Source: Pelomonas margarita (GTDB lineage: Bacteria > Pseudomonadota > Gammaproteobacteria > Burkholderiales > Burkholderiaceae_C). Taken from it: a stretch of DNA of 64,000 nucleotides. Of this stretch, positions 54,026 through 63,314 are shown piece after piece. Below the pieces are notes generated by a model. The model ran no database searches, was not told the origin of the DNA, and saw only the letters and a list, made by a program, of their open reading frames with translations. The translations under genes and the position numbers were made by a program. Numbering within the stretch: the first letter of the stretch is position 1; each line of letters begins with the position of its first letter. Location of the stretch: NCBI RefSeq assembly GCF_043555875.1, contig NZ_JBIGHW010000003.1, forward strand, positions 1-64,000, in the 5' to 3' direction.

Positions 54026-54157
54026 GGCGAGGCATTGTCCCGCAGCACTGCCGCCGCCTCGACGAGGTGAGGATTGCCGATTCGAACACCCAGGCTCCTC
54101 GTGATTGGCTCTATGCTGCACTCGCAAGATAGCGCTATCCAACAAGACGAGGAGACC

Positions 54158-56197
54158 ATGTTTCGCCACTTCCTCCGGGCCGCGACGGCCACTCTGCTGG
54201 CCTTGCCGGCCGCCGCTGCCCTCGCTGCGCCGCCTGCCGAGACGTTCTTCAACGACCCCGACATCGCCGAGGCCGTGCTGTCCCCGTCAGGCAAGCGGCT
54301 GGCCATCACGTCCGCCAAGGGTGCCGACCGCGTCGGCCTCGTCGTGATGGACCTGACCGCCGGCGGGCAGCTGTCACGCGTCGTCCGCTCGCAAAGCTCG
54401 GACGTGCTGCAGGTTCGCTGGGCCAACGAAGACCGCCTGCTCTTCAGCCTCGCCGACCTTGGCGAGGCCAGTGCCAGCCACAACAAGGCGCTGGGCCTGT
54501 TCGCGGTGAACGTGGATGGGTCGCGCATGCGCATGCTGGTGCGCCAGACGACCAACTTCATCACCTCCGACAGCACCCATCCCGATGGCGTCCACTGGAA
54601 CCACCGCCTGCTGGCGGTGCCCGAGCCGCGCCCGGGCGAGGCCAATGACCGCGTGCTGCTCGCCGAGATGGGTGATGTCGGCGGTGTCTACGCCGAGAAC
54701 CCCGTCTGGATCAACATCAACACCGGTGCAACCCGCACCTACGCCACCACCGCTCCCGCCAGCGGCCACCACTGGGTGGTAGACAGCCGTGGCGATGCGC
54801 GTGCGACGGTTGCGCTGCGCAACGGCAGGCTGCAGGCCCACTGGCTGCCGCCGGGCCAGACCGAGTGGGCGCAGCTCTACGACACGCCGGCGCTGGCATC
54901 GCCCTTCGGCATCGAGGGTGTCGGTGACGACGGTGCGCTCTACATCAGCCACGTGCCGCCGGGCAGCGCGCAGCGGGTGCTGACGCGCTACGACGCCCAG
55001 ACCCGGGCGCCCATGGACCCGCCGCTGGTGCGCGCGCCGGGCTTTGATTTCAGCGGTCAGCTGATCAAGGAGGGCAGCACGCTGCTGGGCGTGCGCGCCC
55101 TGGTGGACAGCCAGACCACCGTCTGGCTGGACGAGCGCATGAAGAAGTTCCAGGCACAGGTCGACCGGCTGCTGGCCGGCAAGCTCAACCACATCGACTG
55201 CCGCCGCTGCGGCCAGCCGGACATGGTGGCCCTCGTGCACTCCTACAACGACCGCGACCCCGGCAAACTGTGGCTCTACCAGGCCCAGCCCACCGCCGGC
55301 GAGAACCGCTGGCGCGCGATCGGCCGCCTGCGCGAGGACGTCGATCCGGCGACGATGGCCGGACTGGACCTGCAGACCATCCGGGCGCGTGACGGGCGGG
55401 AGCTGCCAGTGTGGATCACGCGCCCCGACGGCGCCAAGGGCCCGCTGCCCGCCGTCGTGCTGGTGCACGGTGGCCCTTGGGTGCGCGGCGTGGTGTGGCA
55501 GTGGAACGCCTGGGCGCAATTCCTCGCCTCGCGCGGATATGTCGTCATCGAACCGGAGTTCCGTGGCAGCACCGGCTACGGGGAGGCCCATTTCCGCGCC
55601 GGCTTTAGACAATGGGGCCAGGCCATGCAGGACGACGTGACGGACGCCCTGCGGTGGGCGCAACAGCAGGGCTTGGCCAGCGACCGCGCCTGCATTGCGG
55701 GCGCCAGCTACGGCGGCTACGCCACGCTGATGGGGCTGGCCAAGGATCCCGAGCTCTACCGCTGCGGCATCGCCTGGGTGGCGGTGTCAGACCTGGAGTT
55801 GATGGTGAACGGCTCCTGGTGGGTGCCCGACGACAGTGGCCTGTCACGCAGGCTGACCCTGCCCGAACTGGTGGGAGATGCCACCAAGGACGCCGGGATG
55901 CTCGCCGCCAACTCGCCGGTCAAGCTGGCCGAGCGTATGAAGGCGCCGCTGCTGCTGGCTTACGGCGAGCTGGACCAGCGCGTCCCGCTTGCCCACGGCA
56001 AGCGCATGCGCGATGCGCTCGCTGCAGCCGGCCGGCCGCCCGAATGGGTCAGCTACGCCGGCGAAGGCCATGGCTGGGGCAAGCCCGCGCACCGGCTGGA
56101 CTTTGCCCGCCGCGTCGAGACCTTCCTCGCCCGCCACCTGGCACCGGGCCCTCAGAACAGCGGCCCGACGCCTGGCGTGCCAGCCCCAGGTCGCTGA
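54158..56197 (+). CDS. S9 family (prolyl oligopeptidase-type) exported peptidase, copy 1
   Basis: 679 residues from ATG 54158, behind GAGGAGACC. A signal peptide (about 1-26) is followed by a beta-propeller-like N-terminal half (ETFFNDPDIAEAVLSPSGKRLAIT and repeats) and a C-terminal alpha/beta-hydrolase domain with HGGPW and catalytic Ser517 (GASYGGY), Asp606 (GELDQRVP) and His638 (GEGHGW). Shared by all three copies is a CxxC (Cys348 and Cys351) just after the LDERMKKFQ helix, unusual for S9 enzymes. By family it cleaves short peptides or acyl-peptides in the periplasm. It is the first of three tandem paralogues. Confidence 0.88.
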   Translation: MFRHFLRAATATLLALPAAAALAAPPAETFFNDPDIAEAVLSPSGKRLAITSAKGADRVGLVVMDLTAGGQLSRVVRSQSSDVLQVRWANEDRLLFSLADLGEASASHNKALGLFAVNVDGSRMRMLVRQTTNFITSDSTHPDGVHWNHRLLAVPEPRPGEANDRVLLAEMGDVGGVYAENPVWININTGATRTYATTAPASGHHWVVDSRGDARATVALRNGRLQAHWLPPGQTEWAQLYDTPALASPFGIEGVGDDGALYISHVPPGSAQRVLTRYDAQTRAPMDPPLVRAPGFDFSGQLIKEGSTLLGVRALVDSQTTVWLDERMKKFQAQVDRLLAGKLNHIDCRRCGQPDMVALVHSYNDRDPGKLWLYQAQPTAGENRWRAIGRLREDVDPATMAGLDLQTIRARDGRELPVWITRPDGAKGPLPAVVLVHGGPWVRGVVWQWNAWAQFLASRGYVVIEPEFRGSTGYGEAHFRAGFRQWGQAMQDDVTDALRWAQQQGLASDRACIAGASYGGYATLMGLAKDPELYRCGIAWVAVSDLELMVNGSWWVPDDSGLSRRLTLPELVGDATKDAGMLAANSPVKLAERMKAPLLLAYGELDQRVPLAHGKRMRDALAAAGRPPEWVSYAGEGHGWGKPAHRLDFARRVETFLARHLAPGPQNSGPTPGVPAPGR

Positions 56198-56250
56198 CGC
56201 CTGGCCGTATGCTCCCGCACCGCCCACAAGGCTGTGACGAGGAGAAGCGA

Positions 56251-58260
56251 TTGACGACGATGTTCCGCTGGGCGGCCTGCATGGCCGGTTTGCTGCTGGC
56301 CGCCTACGCCCAGGCCGCACCGCCCCCTGCCGAGGTGTTCTTCAGGGATCCCGACATCGTCGACGCCCGCCTGTCGCCCAGCGGGCGCTGGCTGGCCATC
56401 ACCGGCACGCTGGGCGCCGAACGGGCCGGCCTGGTGGTGTTCGACGTCGTCAACGGCGGCCAGCCGCGCCGAGTGGTGCAGTTCGAGGACGGTGACGTCA
56501 CCAACGTGCACTGGGTCAACGACGACCGGCTGGTGTTCAGTGCGGTGGACTTTTCGCAGGGCAGCGGACGCGGTCGCGGCGCCGGTGGCCTGTTCGCCGT
56601 CAATGCTGACGGCACCAAGCGGCTGCAGTTGGTGCGCCGGCTGAACACACGTACCGTTCGCGACCCGGCCACGGGCGGACTGCTGGAGTGGAACCACCGC
56701 CTGCTCAGCACACTGCGCTCGCGCGACGGCGTCGGCGGCGAGGAGGTGCTCGTGGGCCGCTTCACCGTCAACGACGACCGCACGCTGACGCCGCTGTGGC
56801 TGAACACCATGACCGGCCGCACCCGCAGCGCGGACTTCAAGGTGCCGGCCGACACCGTTGACCTGCTGACCGACCCGCAGGGCGAGGCGCGCGTGGCCAT
56901 CGTGCGGCGCGACGACCGCATGAGTGCTGCCTGGCGCGCGCCCGGCAGCGATGACTGGCAGCCGCTGTTTGAGGCCGCGCTGGGCCAGGCCCCCTTCATG
57001 CCGTTCGGCGTGGACAGTGCCGGCACGCTCTACGTGACGCAGCCCCGCGGCCAGGACGGCCAGCAGGTGCTGGCCCGCTACGACTTCACGCGCCGCGCTC
57101 CCGAGGAGCAGCCGCTGGTCGTCACGCCGGGCTTTGACTTCACGGGTCAGTTGATGACGCAGAACGACGGCCAGCTGCGCGGCGTGCGCGTGGTGACCGA
57201 GGCGGAAACCACCGTGTGGCTGACCGACCGCATGAAGGCGCTGCAGGAGCAGGTAGACGGCCTGCTGCCCGGACGCGTCAACCGCCTCGTCTGCCGCCAG
57301 TGCGGCCAACCCGAGATGGTGGTGCTGGTGCACTCTTACAGCGACCGCGAGCCCGGCGAGTGGTGGGTGCATCGCGGCCCGCTGGACGGCGGCAAGGGCT
57401 GGCGCAAAGTGGGCCGCGCACACGAGGCCGTCAAGGCCGAGGACATGGCCGCGATGGCCTTCCAGCGCATCACCGCCCGCGACGGGCGCGACCTGCCGGT
57501 GTGGGTGACCCGCAGCCCCACCGCCAAGGGGCCGCTGCCGGCCGTGGTGCTGGTGCACGGCGGCCCGTGGTCGCGCGGCAGCAGCTGGGGCTGGCATGCA
57601 CGGGCGCAATTTCTGGCTTCGCGCGGCTTTGTGGTCATCGAGCCGGAGTTCCGCGGCAGCACCGGCTACGGCGAGGCGCACATGAAGGCCGGCTTCCGCC
57701 AGTGGGGCCAGGCCATGCAGGACGACGTGGCCGACGCGCTGCGCTGGGCACAGAAACAGGGGCTGGCCAGCGACAAGGCCTGCATCGCCGGCGGCAGCTA
57801 CGGCGGCTACAGCACCTTGATGGGCCTGGTGCGCGACCCGGCGCTGTACCGCTGCGGCGTGGCCTGGGTGGCAGTGGCCGACCTGGAACTGCTGGTGAAC
57901 GGCTCCTTCTGGGTGGACGACGACTCGCACCTGATGCGCCGCTACCGCATGTCCGAGCTGGTGGCCGACGGCAAGGCCGACGCGGCGATGATCCTGGCCA
58001 ACTCCCCCGTGCACCAGGCAGCCCGCATCAAGGCGCCGCTGCTGCTGGCCTTCGGCGAGGAAGACCGCCGCGTGCCGCTGGCCCACGGCAAGCGCCTGCG
58101 CGAGGCCCTGCAGGCGGCCGGCAACGAGCCCCAGTGGGTGACCTACCCGGGCGAAGGCCATAACTTTGCCGTGCTGAAGAACAAGGTGGACTTCGCCGAG
58201 CGCATGGCCGCCTTCCTGACACAGCACCTGGGGCCTGCAGGCACAGCGCCGACACGGTGA
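56251..58260 (+). CDS. S9 family exported peptidase, copy 2
   Basis: About 669 residues if it starts at TTG 56251, which sits six bases after GAGGAGAAG as the other copies do; ATG 56260 is three codons later but poorly spaced. The signal peptide is FRWAACMAGLLLAAYAQA. The pattern repeats copy 1: EVFFRDPDIVDARLSPSGRWLAIT, CRQCGQPEM, HGGPW, nucleophile Ser516 (GGSYGGY), acid in GEEDRRVP and His637 (GEGHNF). A Gly/Arg-rich insert (GSGRGRGAGG) marks this copy. It begins 54 bases after copy 1, likely in the same transcript. Confidence 0.88.
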   Translation: MTTMFRWAACMAGLLLAAYAQAAPPPAEVFFRDPDIVDARLSPSGRWLAITGTLGAERAGLVVFDVVNGGQPRRVVQFEDGDVTNVHWVNDDRLVFSAVDFSQGSGRGRGAGGLFAVNADGTKRLQLVRRLNTRTVRDPATGGLLEWNHRLLSTLRSRDGVGGEEVLVGRFTVNDDRTLTPLWLNTMTGRTRSADFKVPADTVDLLTDPQGEARVAIVRRDDRMSAAWRAPGSDDWQPLFEAALGQAPFMPFGVDSAGTLYVTQPRGQDGQQVLARYDFTRRAPEEQPLVVTPGFDFTGQLMTQNDGQLRGVRVVTEAETTVWLTDRMKALQEQVDGLLPGRVNRLVCRQCGQPEMVVLVHSYSDREPGEWWVHRGPLDGGKGWRKVGRAHEAVKAEDMAAMAFQRITARDGRDLPVWVTRSPTAKGPLPAVVLVHGGPWSRGSSWGWHARAQFLASRGFVVIEPEFRGSTGYGEAHMKAGFRQWGQAMQDDVADALRWAQKQGLASDKACIAGGSYGGYSTLMGLVRDPALYRCGVAWVAVADLELLVNGSFWVDDDSHLMRRYRMSELVADGKADAAMILANSPVHQAARIKAPLLLAFGEEDRRVPLAHGKRLREALQAAGNEPQWVTYPGEGHNFAVLKNKVDFAERMAAFLTQHLGPAGTAPTR

Positions 58261-58340
58261 GTATTGCCAGGCTTGGCCGCCGACGCACCCGCTGGCTGCC
58301 CTAAGCTGCGCGCGCTGCCGCCAGAGCAGCGGGAGGATTC

Positions 58341-60347
58341 ATGAGGACCATCGTCAGACGCTGGGCCGGCGCACTTGCCGGCCTGCTGTGCGGCGCCGCC
58401 GTGCAGGCCGCACCACCGCCGGCCGCCGAGGTGTTCTTCAAGGACCCCGACCTCGTCGACGTGCAGCTGTCCCCCTCGGGCCGGCTGCTGGCCCTGACGT
58501 CGGCCAAGGGGCTCAAGCGCGTGGGGCTGGCGGTGTTCGACCTGGGCAACGGCAAGGTCATGCGCACGGCGCAGTTCTCGGATGGCGACATCACGCAGGT
58601 GCAGTGGGTCAACGACAACCGGCTGGTGTTCGGCGTCGAGGACCTGTCCGACGGCAGCGGCCGGCCAAACGGCCTGCCAGGCCTGTTCGCCGTGAACCCC
58701 GACGGCGGCGACCTGCGCCAGTTGGTGCGCCGCATGGGCAAGCTCGTCGTCACCGACGGTAGCAACCGTAACGAGCGCCTGCTGGACTGGAACCACCGCC
58801 TGCTGCGCGTGCCCGCGCCACGGCCCGGCACCGAGGCCGGTGACGAGGTGCTCGTCGCCCACATCAGCATGGACGAAAGCCGCGTCGCGTCGCCGCTGTG
58901 GCTGAACACCCGCACCGGCCGCACCCGCAGCGTCGAGACCCAGGCACCGCCCCACACCGTCGCCTGGCTCACCGACAGCGGCGGCGAGCTGCGCGTGGCC
59001 ATCACGCAGCACGAGGGCCGCCGGGGCGCGCACTGGCGCGGGCCCGGCGACGCCGCGTGGCGCCAGCTCTACGACACGCCGCTGTTCAAGACGCCCTTCA
59101 ATCCGCATTCCGTCGACGACACCGGCCAGCTCTACGTGACGCGCACGCCGGGGCGCGACCAGCAGGTGGTGCTGGCCCGCTACGACTTCGCGCGTGGCGC
59201 GCCGGAGCCCCAGCCCGTCGTGACGGCGCCGGGCTTCGACTTCTGGGGCAGGCTGCTCAACGAGGGCGGCGGCGCGGCGCTGGGCGTGCGCCTCACGACC
59301 GACGGCGAAACCACCGTGTGGTTCCACCCGGCGCTCAAGGCGCTGCAGGCCGAAGCCGACGAGCGCCTGCCCGGGCGCATCAACCGCGTCGACTGCCGGC
59401 GCTGCGGCGAGCCCGACATGACCGCGCTGGTGCGCAGCTTCAGCGACCGCGATCCGGGCCAATGGTGGGTCTACCAGGCCCGGCCGCCCGAGGGCGAGAA
59501 GCCCTGGCGCGCCGTCGGCCGCGTGCGCAACGACGTGAAGCCCGCCGAAATGGCGACCATGGACTTTCACCGCATCCAGGCCCGCGACGGGCGCGACCTG
59601 CCGGTGTGGGTCACCCGCAGCCCGCAGGCGAAGGGGCCGTTGCCCGCGGTCGTGCTGGTGCACGGCGGGCCCTGGGTGCGCGGCAACGTGTGGGGCTGGC
59701 ACGCCTGGGGCCAGTTCACCGCGTCGCGCGGCTATGTCGTCATCGAACCCGAGTTTCGCGGCAGTACCGGCTACGGCCATGCGCACTACAAGGCCGGCTT
59801 CAAGCAATGGGGCCAGGCCATGCAGGACGACGTGGCCGACGCGCTGAAGTGGGCGCAGCAGCAGGGCATCGCCGGCAGCAAGGCCTGCATCGCCGGCGCC
59901 AGCTACGGCGGCTACAGCACGCTGATGGGCCTCATCAAGGATCCCGACCTCTACCAGTGCGGCGTGGCCTGGGTGGCGGTGACCGACCTGGATCTCTACG
60001 TCAGCGGCTCCTGGTGGGTGCGCGACGACATCCCCGAGGCCGGCCGCCAGTACCAGCTGCCCGAAATGGTGGGGGACGCGGTGCAGGACGCCGACATGAT
60101 CGTCGCCAACTCACCGGTGAAGCAGGCGGCACGGCTGAAGCGGCCGGTGCTGCTGGCCTTCGGCGAGGACGACCTGCGCGTGCCGCTGGCCCACGGCAAG
60201 CGCATGCGCGACGCGCTGCGCGCCGCCGGCAACGAGCCCGAGTGGGTCACCTACCCCGGCGAGGGCCACGGCTTCAGTGTCGTGAAGAACCGCGTGGACT
60301 TCGCCGAGCGCATGGCGGCCTTCCTGGACCGCCACCTGAAGCCCTGA
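58341..60347 (+). CDS. S9 family exported peptidase, copy 3
   Basis: 668 residues from ATG 58341 behind GGGAGGATTC. A signal peptide ends AAVQA. It carries the same order as copies 1 and 2: EVFFKDPDLVDVQLSPSGRLLALT, CRRCGEPDM, HGGPWVRGNVWGW, Ser521 (GASYGGY), GEDDLRVP and His643 (GEGHGF). Copies 2 and 3 look closer to each other (VTRSPxAKGPLPAVV) than to copy 1 (ITRPDGAKGPLPAVV). It is convergent with the sterol-desaturase-family gene, with adjoining stop codons. Substrate preferences probably differ between copies. Confidence 0.88.
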   Translation: MRTIVRRWAGALAGLLCGAAVQAAPPPAAEVFFKDPDLVDVQLSPSGRLLALTSAKGLKRVGLAVFDLGNGKVMRTAQFSDGDITQVQWVNDNRLVFGVEDLSDGSGRPNGLPGLFAVNPDGGDLRQLVRRMGKLVVTDGSNRNERLLDWNHRLLRVPAPRPGTEAGDEVLVAHISMDESRVASPLWLNTRTGRTRSVETQAPPHTVAWLTDSGGELRVAITQHEGRRGAHWRGPGDAAWRQLYDTPLFKTPFNPHSVDDTGQLYVTRTPGRDQQVVLARYDFARGAPEPQPVVTAPGFDFWGRLLNEGGGAALGVRLTTDGETTVWFHPALKALQAEADERLPGRINRVDCRRCGEPDMTALVRSFSDRDPGQWWVYQARPPEGEKPWRAVGRVRNDVKPAEMATMDFHRIQARDGRDLPVWVTRSPQAKGPLPAVVLVHGGPWVRGNVWGWHAWGQFTASRGYVVIEPEFRGSTGYGHAHYKAGFKQWGQAMQDDVADALKWAQQQGIAGSKACIAGASYGGYSTLMGLIKDPDLYQCGVAWVAVTDLDLYVSGSWWVRDDIPEAGRQYQLPEMVGDAVQDADMIVANSPVKQAARLKRPVLLAFGEDDLRVPLAHGKRMRDALRAAGNEPEWVTYPGEGHGFSVVKNRVDFAERMAAFLDRHLKP

Positions 60348-61223
60348 TCACGCCCTGAAGCCGTTGGAATGCCGCCGCCACGACGGCGGCTTCCACAGGT
60401 GGGCCAGGCGCAGGCCCCAGGTCTTCTCGGCGGCCATGTCGCGGAACATGGACCGCCACTCGTGCGCATTCAGCCAGAACAGGTGGTGCGTCGGGAACGG
60501 GTGCTCCAGGCCATAGTCCACCGGCTCGCGCTCCGGCTCGAAGGTGCCGAACAGGCGGTCGAACACGATCAGCGTGCCGCCGAAGTTCTTGTCGATGTAC
60601 TGCGGGTTGCGGCCATGGTGGGCGCGGTGGTGCGAGGGCGTGTTGAAGACGGCCTCGAACCACGCCGGCATGCGCCCCACCCAGGTGGTGTGCACGAAGA
60701 ACTGATAGCCCAGGTTCAGCGACAGCGCGAACAGCACCCAGCGCGGCTCGAAGCCCAGCCACACGGCCGGCAGGTAGAACAGCCAGTTGCCGGCCAGCGG
60801 GTAGAACCAGCTTTGCCGCAGCGCGGTGCCGAAGTTCATCTTCTCGGAGCCGTGGTGCACGACATGCGCGCACCAGAACCAGCGGATGCGGTGGCTCGCG
60901 CGGTGAAAGCCGTAGTACAGCAACTCCACGAACAGGAACAGGCCGAGGAAGCGCAGCGGCGTCACGTCGACGGTGAATAGCCGGTGGTCGTACACCCAGC
61001 CCATGGCCGGCAGCACCAGCACCGTCAGCAGCATCAGGTCGGCCACGAGGTAGCTGCCGCCGCTGTTCAGGCTGTCGATGCTGTCCCGCAGCTCGAACAC
61101 CCCGGTCCTGCGAAAGCGCCAAGCCTCGCAGGCGATGGCGATCATGAACAGCGGCGACAGCACCAGCAGCGTCAGGTCGCGCCAGTCGAAGTGGCGTTGA
61201 TAGAGATCGAGCACCCAGTCCAT
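60348..61223 (-). CDS. sterol desaturase/fatty acid hydroxylase family protein
   Basis: A 291-residue integral membrane di-iron enzyme family member. It has four or more hydrophobic segments and the three histidine clusters that bind iron: HRASH, HVVHH and HRAHHG (with NTPSHH before it), plus an FPTHH near the end. Bacterial members hydroxylate or desaturate lipids, carotenoids or sterol-like molecules; the substrate here is unknown. ATG 61223 (MDWVLDLYQRHFDW) is chosen since the upstream residues are not membrane-protein-like. It is divergent from the AraC-type gene across 127 bases, which may control it. Confidence 0.87.
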   Translation of the reverse strand: MDWVLDLYQRHFDWRDLTLLVLSPLFMIAIACEAWRFRRTGVFELRDSIDSLNSGGSYLVADLMLLTVLVLPAMGWVYDHRLFTVDVTPLRFLGLFLFVELLYYGFHRASHRIRWFWCAHVVHHGSEKMNFGTALRQSWFYPLAGNWLFYLPAVWLGFEPRWVLFALSLNLGYQFFVHTTWVGRMPAWFEAVFNTPSHHRAHHGRNPQYIDKNFGGTLIVFDRLFGTFEPEREPVDYGLEHPFPTHHLFWLNAHEWRSMFRDMAAEKTWGLRLAHLWKPPSWRRHSNGFRA

Positions 61224-61350
61224 GCCGCGATATTGGCGCCAAATGCGCCCGGCTTCTTGACGGCAAACCCCGGGTTTTTGACAGATCACGCCAGGCCTGG
61301 GGTGATCCCGCAGCGGCAGCCGGGCAGGCACACGGGATGATGCCGGCCCC

Positions 61351-62337
61351 ATGGATGACACCCGCGTCGCCGCCAGCTATGTCCAGTTGCTCTTCGAGCA
61401 CCTGGCGGCGCAGGGTCGTGCGGGCGCCCTGGGCGAGCCGCCCTCGCCCGCCGAGGGCTTCGTCGCCCTCAAGCGCTGGCAGTCACTGCTGCAGCAGGCC
61501 CGTGACCTGGACCCCGGCCCCAAAGCCACCTTCACGCTGCGGCTGGCGCGCGGCATCGCGCCGCGGCACTTCGGCATCGTCGGCTTCGCGGCGCTGGCCT
61601 CTGGCACGCTGGCCGAGGCGCTGCAGCGGCTGGAGCGCCACCACCGCGCGATCTACGACGTCAACCTCGCACAGGTGCGCCCCTGTGCCGAGGGGCTGTG
61701 CATCGAATGGGGTGTGGCGCGCGGCCGGCCCGGCGCGCTGGTGGACGAGACGGCCATCGCCGCGCTGATGCAGCTGACGCGCGAGTTCACCGGCCGGCCG
61801 GTGCGCGCGCTGGCCGTGGACTTCGTCAACCCGCGACCGGCCGATGTGCGGCCATATGAAGACTTCTTCGGCGGCCCGGTGCGCTTCGGCCAGCCCAGCA
61901 CGCGCGTCGTGCTGGCGGCAAGCGACCTCGCGTTGCCGCTGCGCGGCGCCGATGCCGCGCTGCTGGCGCTGCTGGACGCGCAGGCCGAGCGGCTGCTGCA
62001 AGAGGTGGCCGCCGTCGCCGGGCCGCTGGCCGTGTGGCGCCAGGCGCTGGTGGGGCTGATCCGCAGCGGCCGCACGCAGCTGGCCGATCTGGCCGACGAC
62101 CTGCAGATGAGCCCGCGCAGCCTGCAGCGGCGCCTGGCCGATCAGGGCATCAGCTTCCAGGCGCTGCTGGGCCAGACCCGCCAGCAGTTGGCCGAGGCCT
62201 ATCTGCGCGACGCCAGCGTGGAGCTCGCCGAGGTGGCGCTGCTGCTGGGCTATTCCGAACAAAGCGCCTTCACGCGCGCCTTCCGGCAATGGACGGGCCA
62301 GGCACCGTTGCAATGGCGCCGGCAGCAAGCGGGATGA
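61351..62337 (+). CDS. AraC-family regulator, OruR/ArgR-type (Arabinose_bd domain)
   Basis: 328 residues. The N-terminal part (about 20-205) matches the PF12625-type ligand domain of OruR-like regulators (FTLRLARGIAPRHFGIVGFAALASGTLAEALQRLERH, VDFVNPRPADVRPYEDFFGGPVRFGQPSTRVVL). The C-terminal AraC helix-turn-helix (about 245-325) has QLADLADDLQMSPRSLQRRLADQGISFQALL and EVALLLGYSEQSAFTRAFRQWTG. The stop overlaps the DUF2804 start in ATGA, so these are co-translated. By position it may also act on the divergent sterol-desaturase-family gene. Confidence 0.87.
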   Translation: MDDTRVAASYVQLLFEHLAAQGRAGALGEPPSPAEGFVALKRWQSLLQQARDLDPGPKATFTLRLARGIAPRHFGIVGFAALASGTLAEALQRLERHHRAIYDVNLAQVRPCAEGLCIEWGVARGRPGALVDETAIAALMQLTREFTGRPVRALAVDFVNPRPADVRPYEDFFGGPVRFGQPSTRVVLAASDLALPLRGADAALLALLDAQAERLLQEVAAVAGPLAVWRQALVGLIRSGRTQLADLADDLQMSPRSLQRRLADQGISFQALLGQTRQQLAEAYLRDASVELAEVALLLGYSEQSAFTRAFRQWTGQAPLQWRRQQAG

Positions 62338-63314
62338 CGCCGGCACCTGCCAGCGTCGTCATCGACGGCGCGCCCGCCCACGGCCGTTACGTGGGCCGCA
62401 TCGCGGCCATCGACTGGTCGGGCCTGCAGCCCCGGCCCGGCCGCCTGTGGCGCCGGCTGCACCACAAGCGCTGGCATTACGTGGGCCTGGGCAACGAGGC
62501 CGTGTTCATCGGCGTCGCCATCGTCGATGTCGGCTGGGCCGTCAGTGCGTTCGCCTATCTGTTCGACCGCCAGACCCGCACGCTGCGGGCCGACTGGAGC
62601 CAGGACGGCCTGCCCGGCCTGCAGGCCCGGGTGGGCGACGCGCCGCTGGCCGGCGCCGACGCGTGGTTCCGCGGCCCCGGCGCGCGGCTGTCGCTGCGAG
62701 AAACCGGCAACCGCCTGCAGTTGCAGGTCGCCACGCGCGCGCTGCGCGTCGACGCCGAGCTGGACCTCGCCGCTATGGCGCCGCCGTTGCTGGCCGTCGG
62801 CCCCATTGCCGGCGGCCTGGCGCATGCGACGCAGAAGACCACCGCCCTGCCCGTGCGCGGCTGGGCCGAGGCGGCCGGGCAACGCTTCGCGCTGGACGGC
62901 GCCTGGGCAGCCGTCGACGCGTCCAACGGCCTGCTGGCGCGGGACACCGCCTGGCGCTGGGCCAGCGCGCACCGGCCCGATGTCGGCTTCAACCTGCAGC
63001 AAGGCTACTTCGGCAGCCACGAGAACGTGTTGTGGCTGGACGGCCAGCCCACGGCGCTGGGCACGGCACATTTCGACTTCGACGCCACCCGCCCACTGGC
63101 GCCGTGGCGCCTGCGCACCGACGACGGCCTGCTGGACCTGGCCTTCACGCCCGAGGGCGCCCGCGCAGCCGACAAGGACCTCGGTGTTGCCGCCAGCCGC
63201 TACGTGCAGCCGGTGGGCACGTTCTCGGGCAGTGTGCGGGCCGGCCCGCAGGCGCTAGCGCGCCGTGTCGACGGCCTGCTCGGCGTGACCGAGGACCACC
63301 GCTCGCGCTGGTGA
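62334..63314 (+). CDS. DUF2804 family protein
   Basis: 326 residues that resemble DUF2804, with segments such as WRRLHHKRWHYVGLGNEAVFIGVAIVDVGW, an acidic-strand-rich middle and VGFNLQQGYFGSHENVLWLDGQ. DUF2804 proteins are beta-rich, perhaps lipocalin-like, and often neighbour lipid genes; no activity is established. No signal peptide is seen. It is coupled to the AraC-type regulator by ATGA. Its last 60 bases overlap the convergent PepSY gene. Confidence 0.8.
   Translation: MTPAPASVVIDGAPAHGRYVGRIAAIDWSGLQPRPGRLWRRLHHKRWHYVGLGNEAVFIGVAIVDVGWAVSAFAYLFDRQTRTLRADWSQDGLPGLQARVGDAPLAGADAWFRGPGARLSLRETGNRLQLQVATRALRVDAELDLAAMAPPLLAVGPIAGGLAHATQKTTALPVRGWAEAAGQRFALDGAWAAVDASNGLLARDTAWRWASAHRPDVGFNLQQGYFGSHENVLWLDGQPTALGTAHFDFDATRPLAPWRLRTDDGLLDLAFTPEGARAADKDLGVAASRYVQPVGTFSGSVRAGPQALARRVDGLLGVTEDHRSRW

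Noticed and set aside
56152..58227. Long antisense open frames across the S9 peptidase genes
   Set aside because: Similar mirrors appear opposite all three paralogues, so they follow from codon use in those genes.
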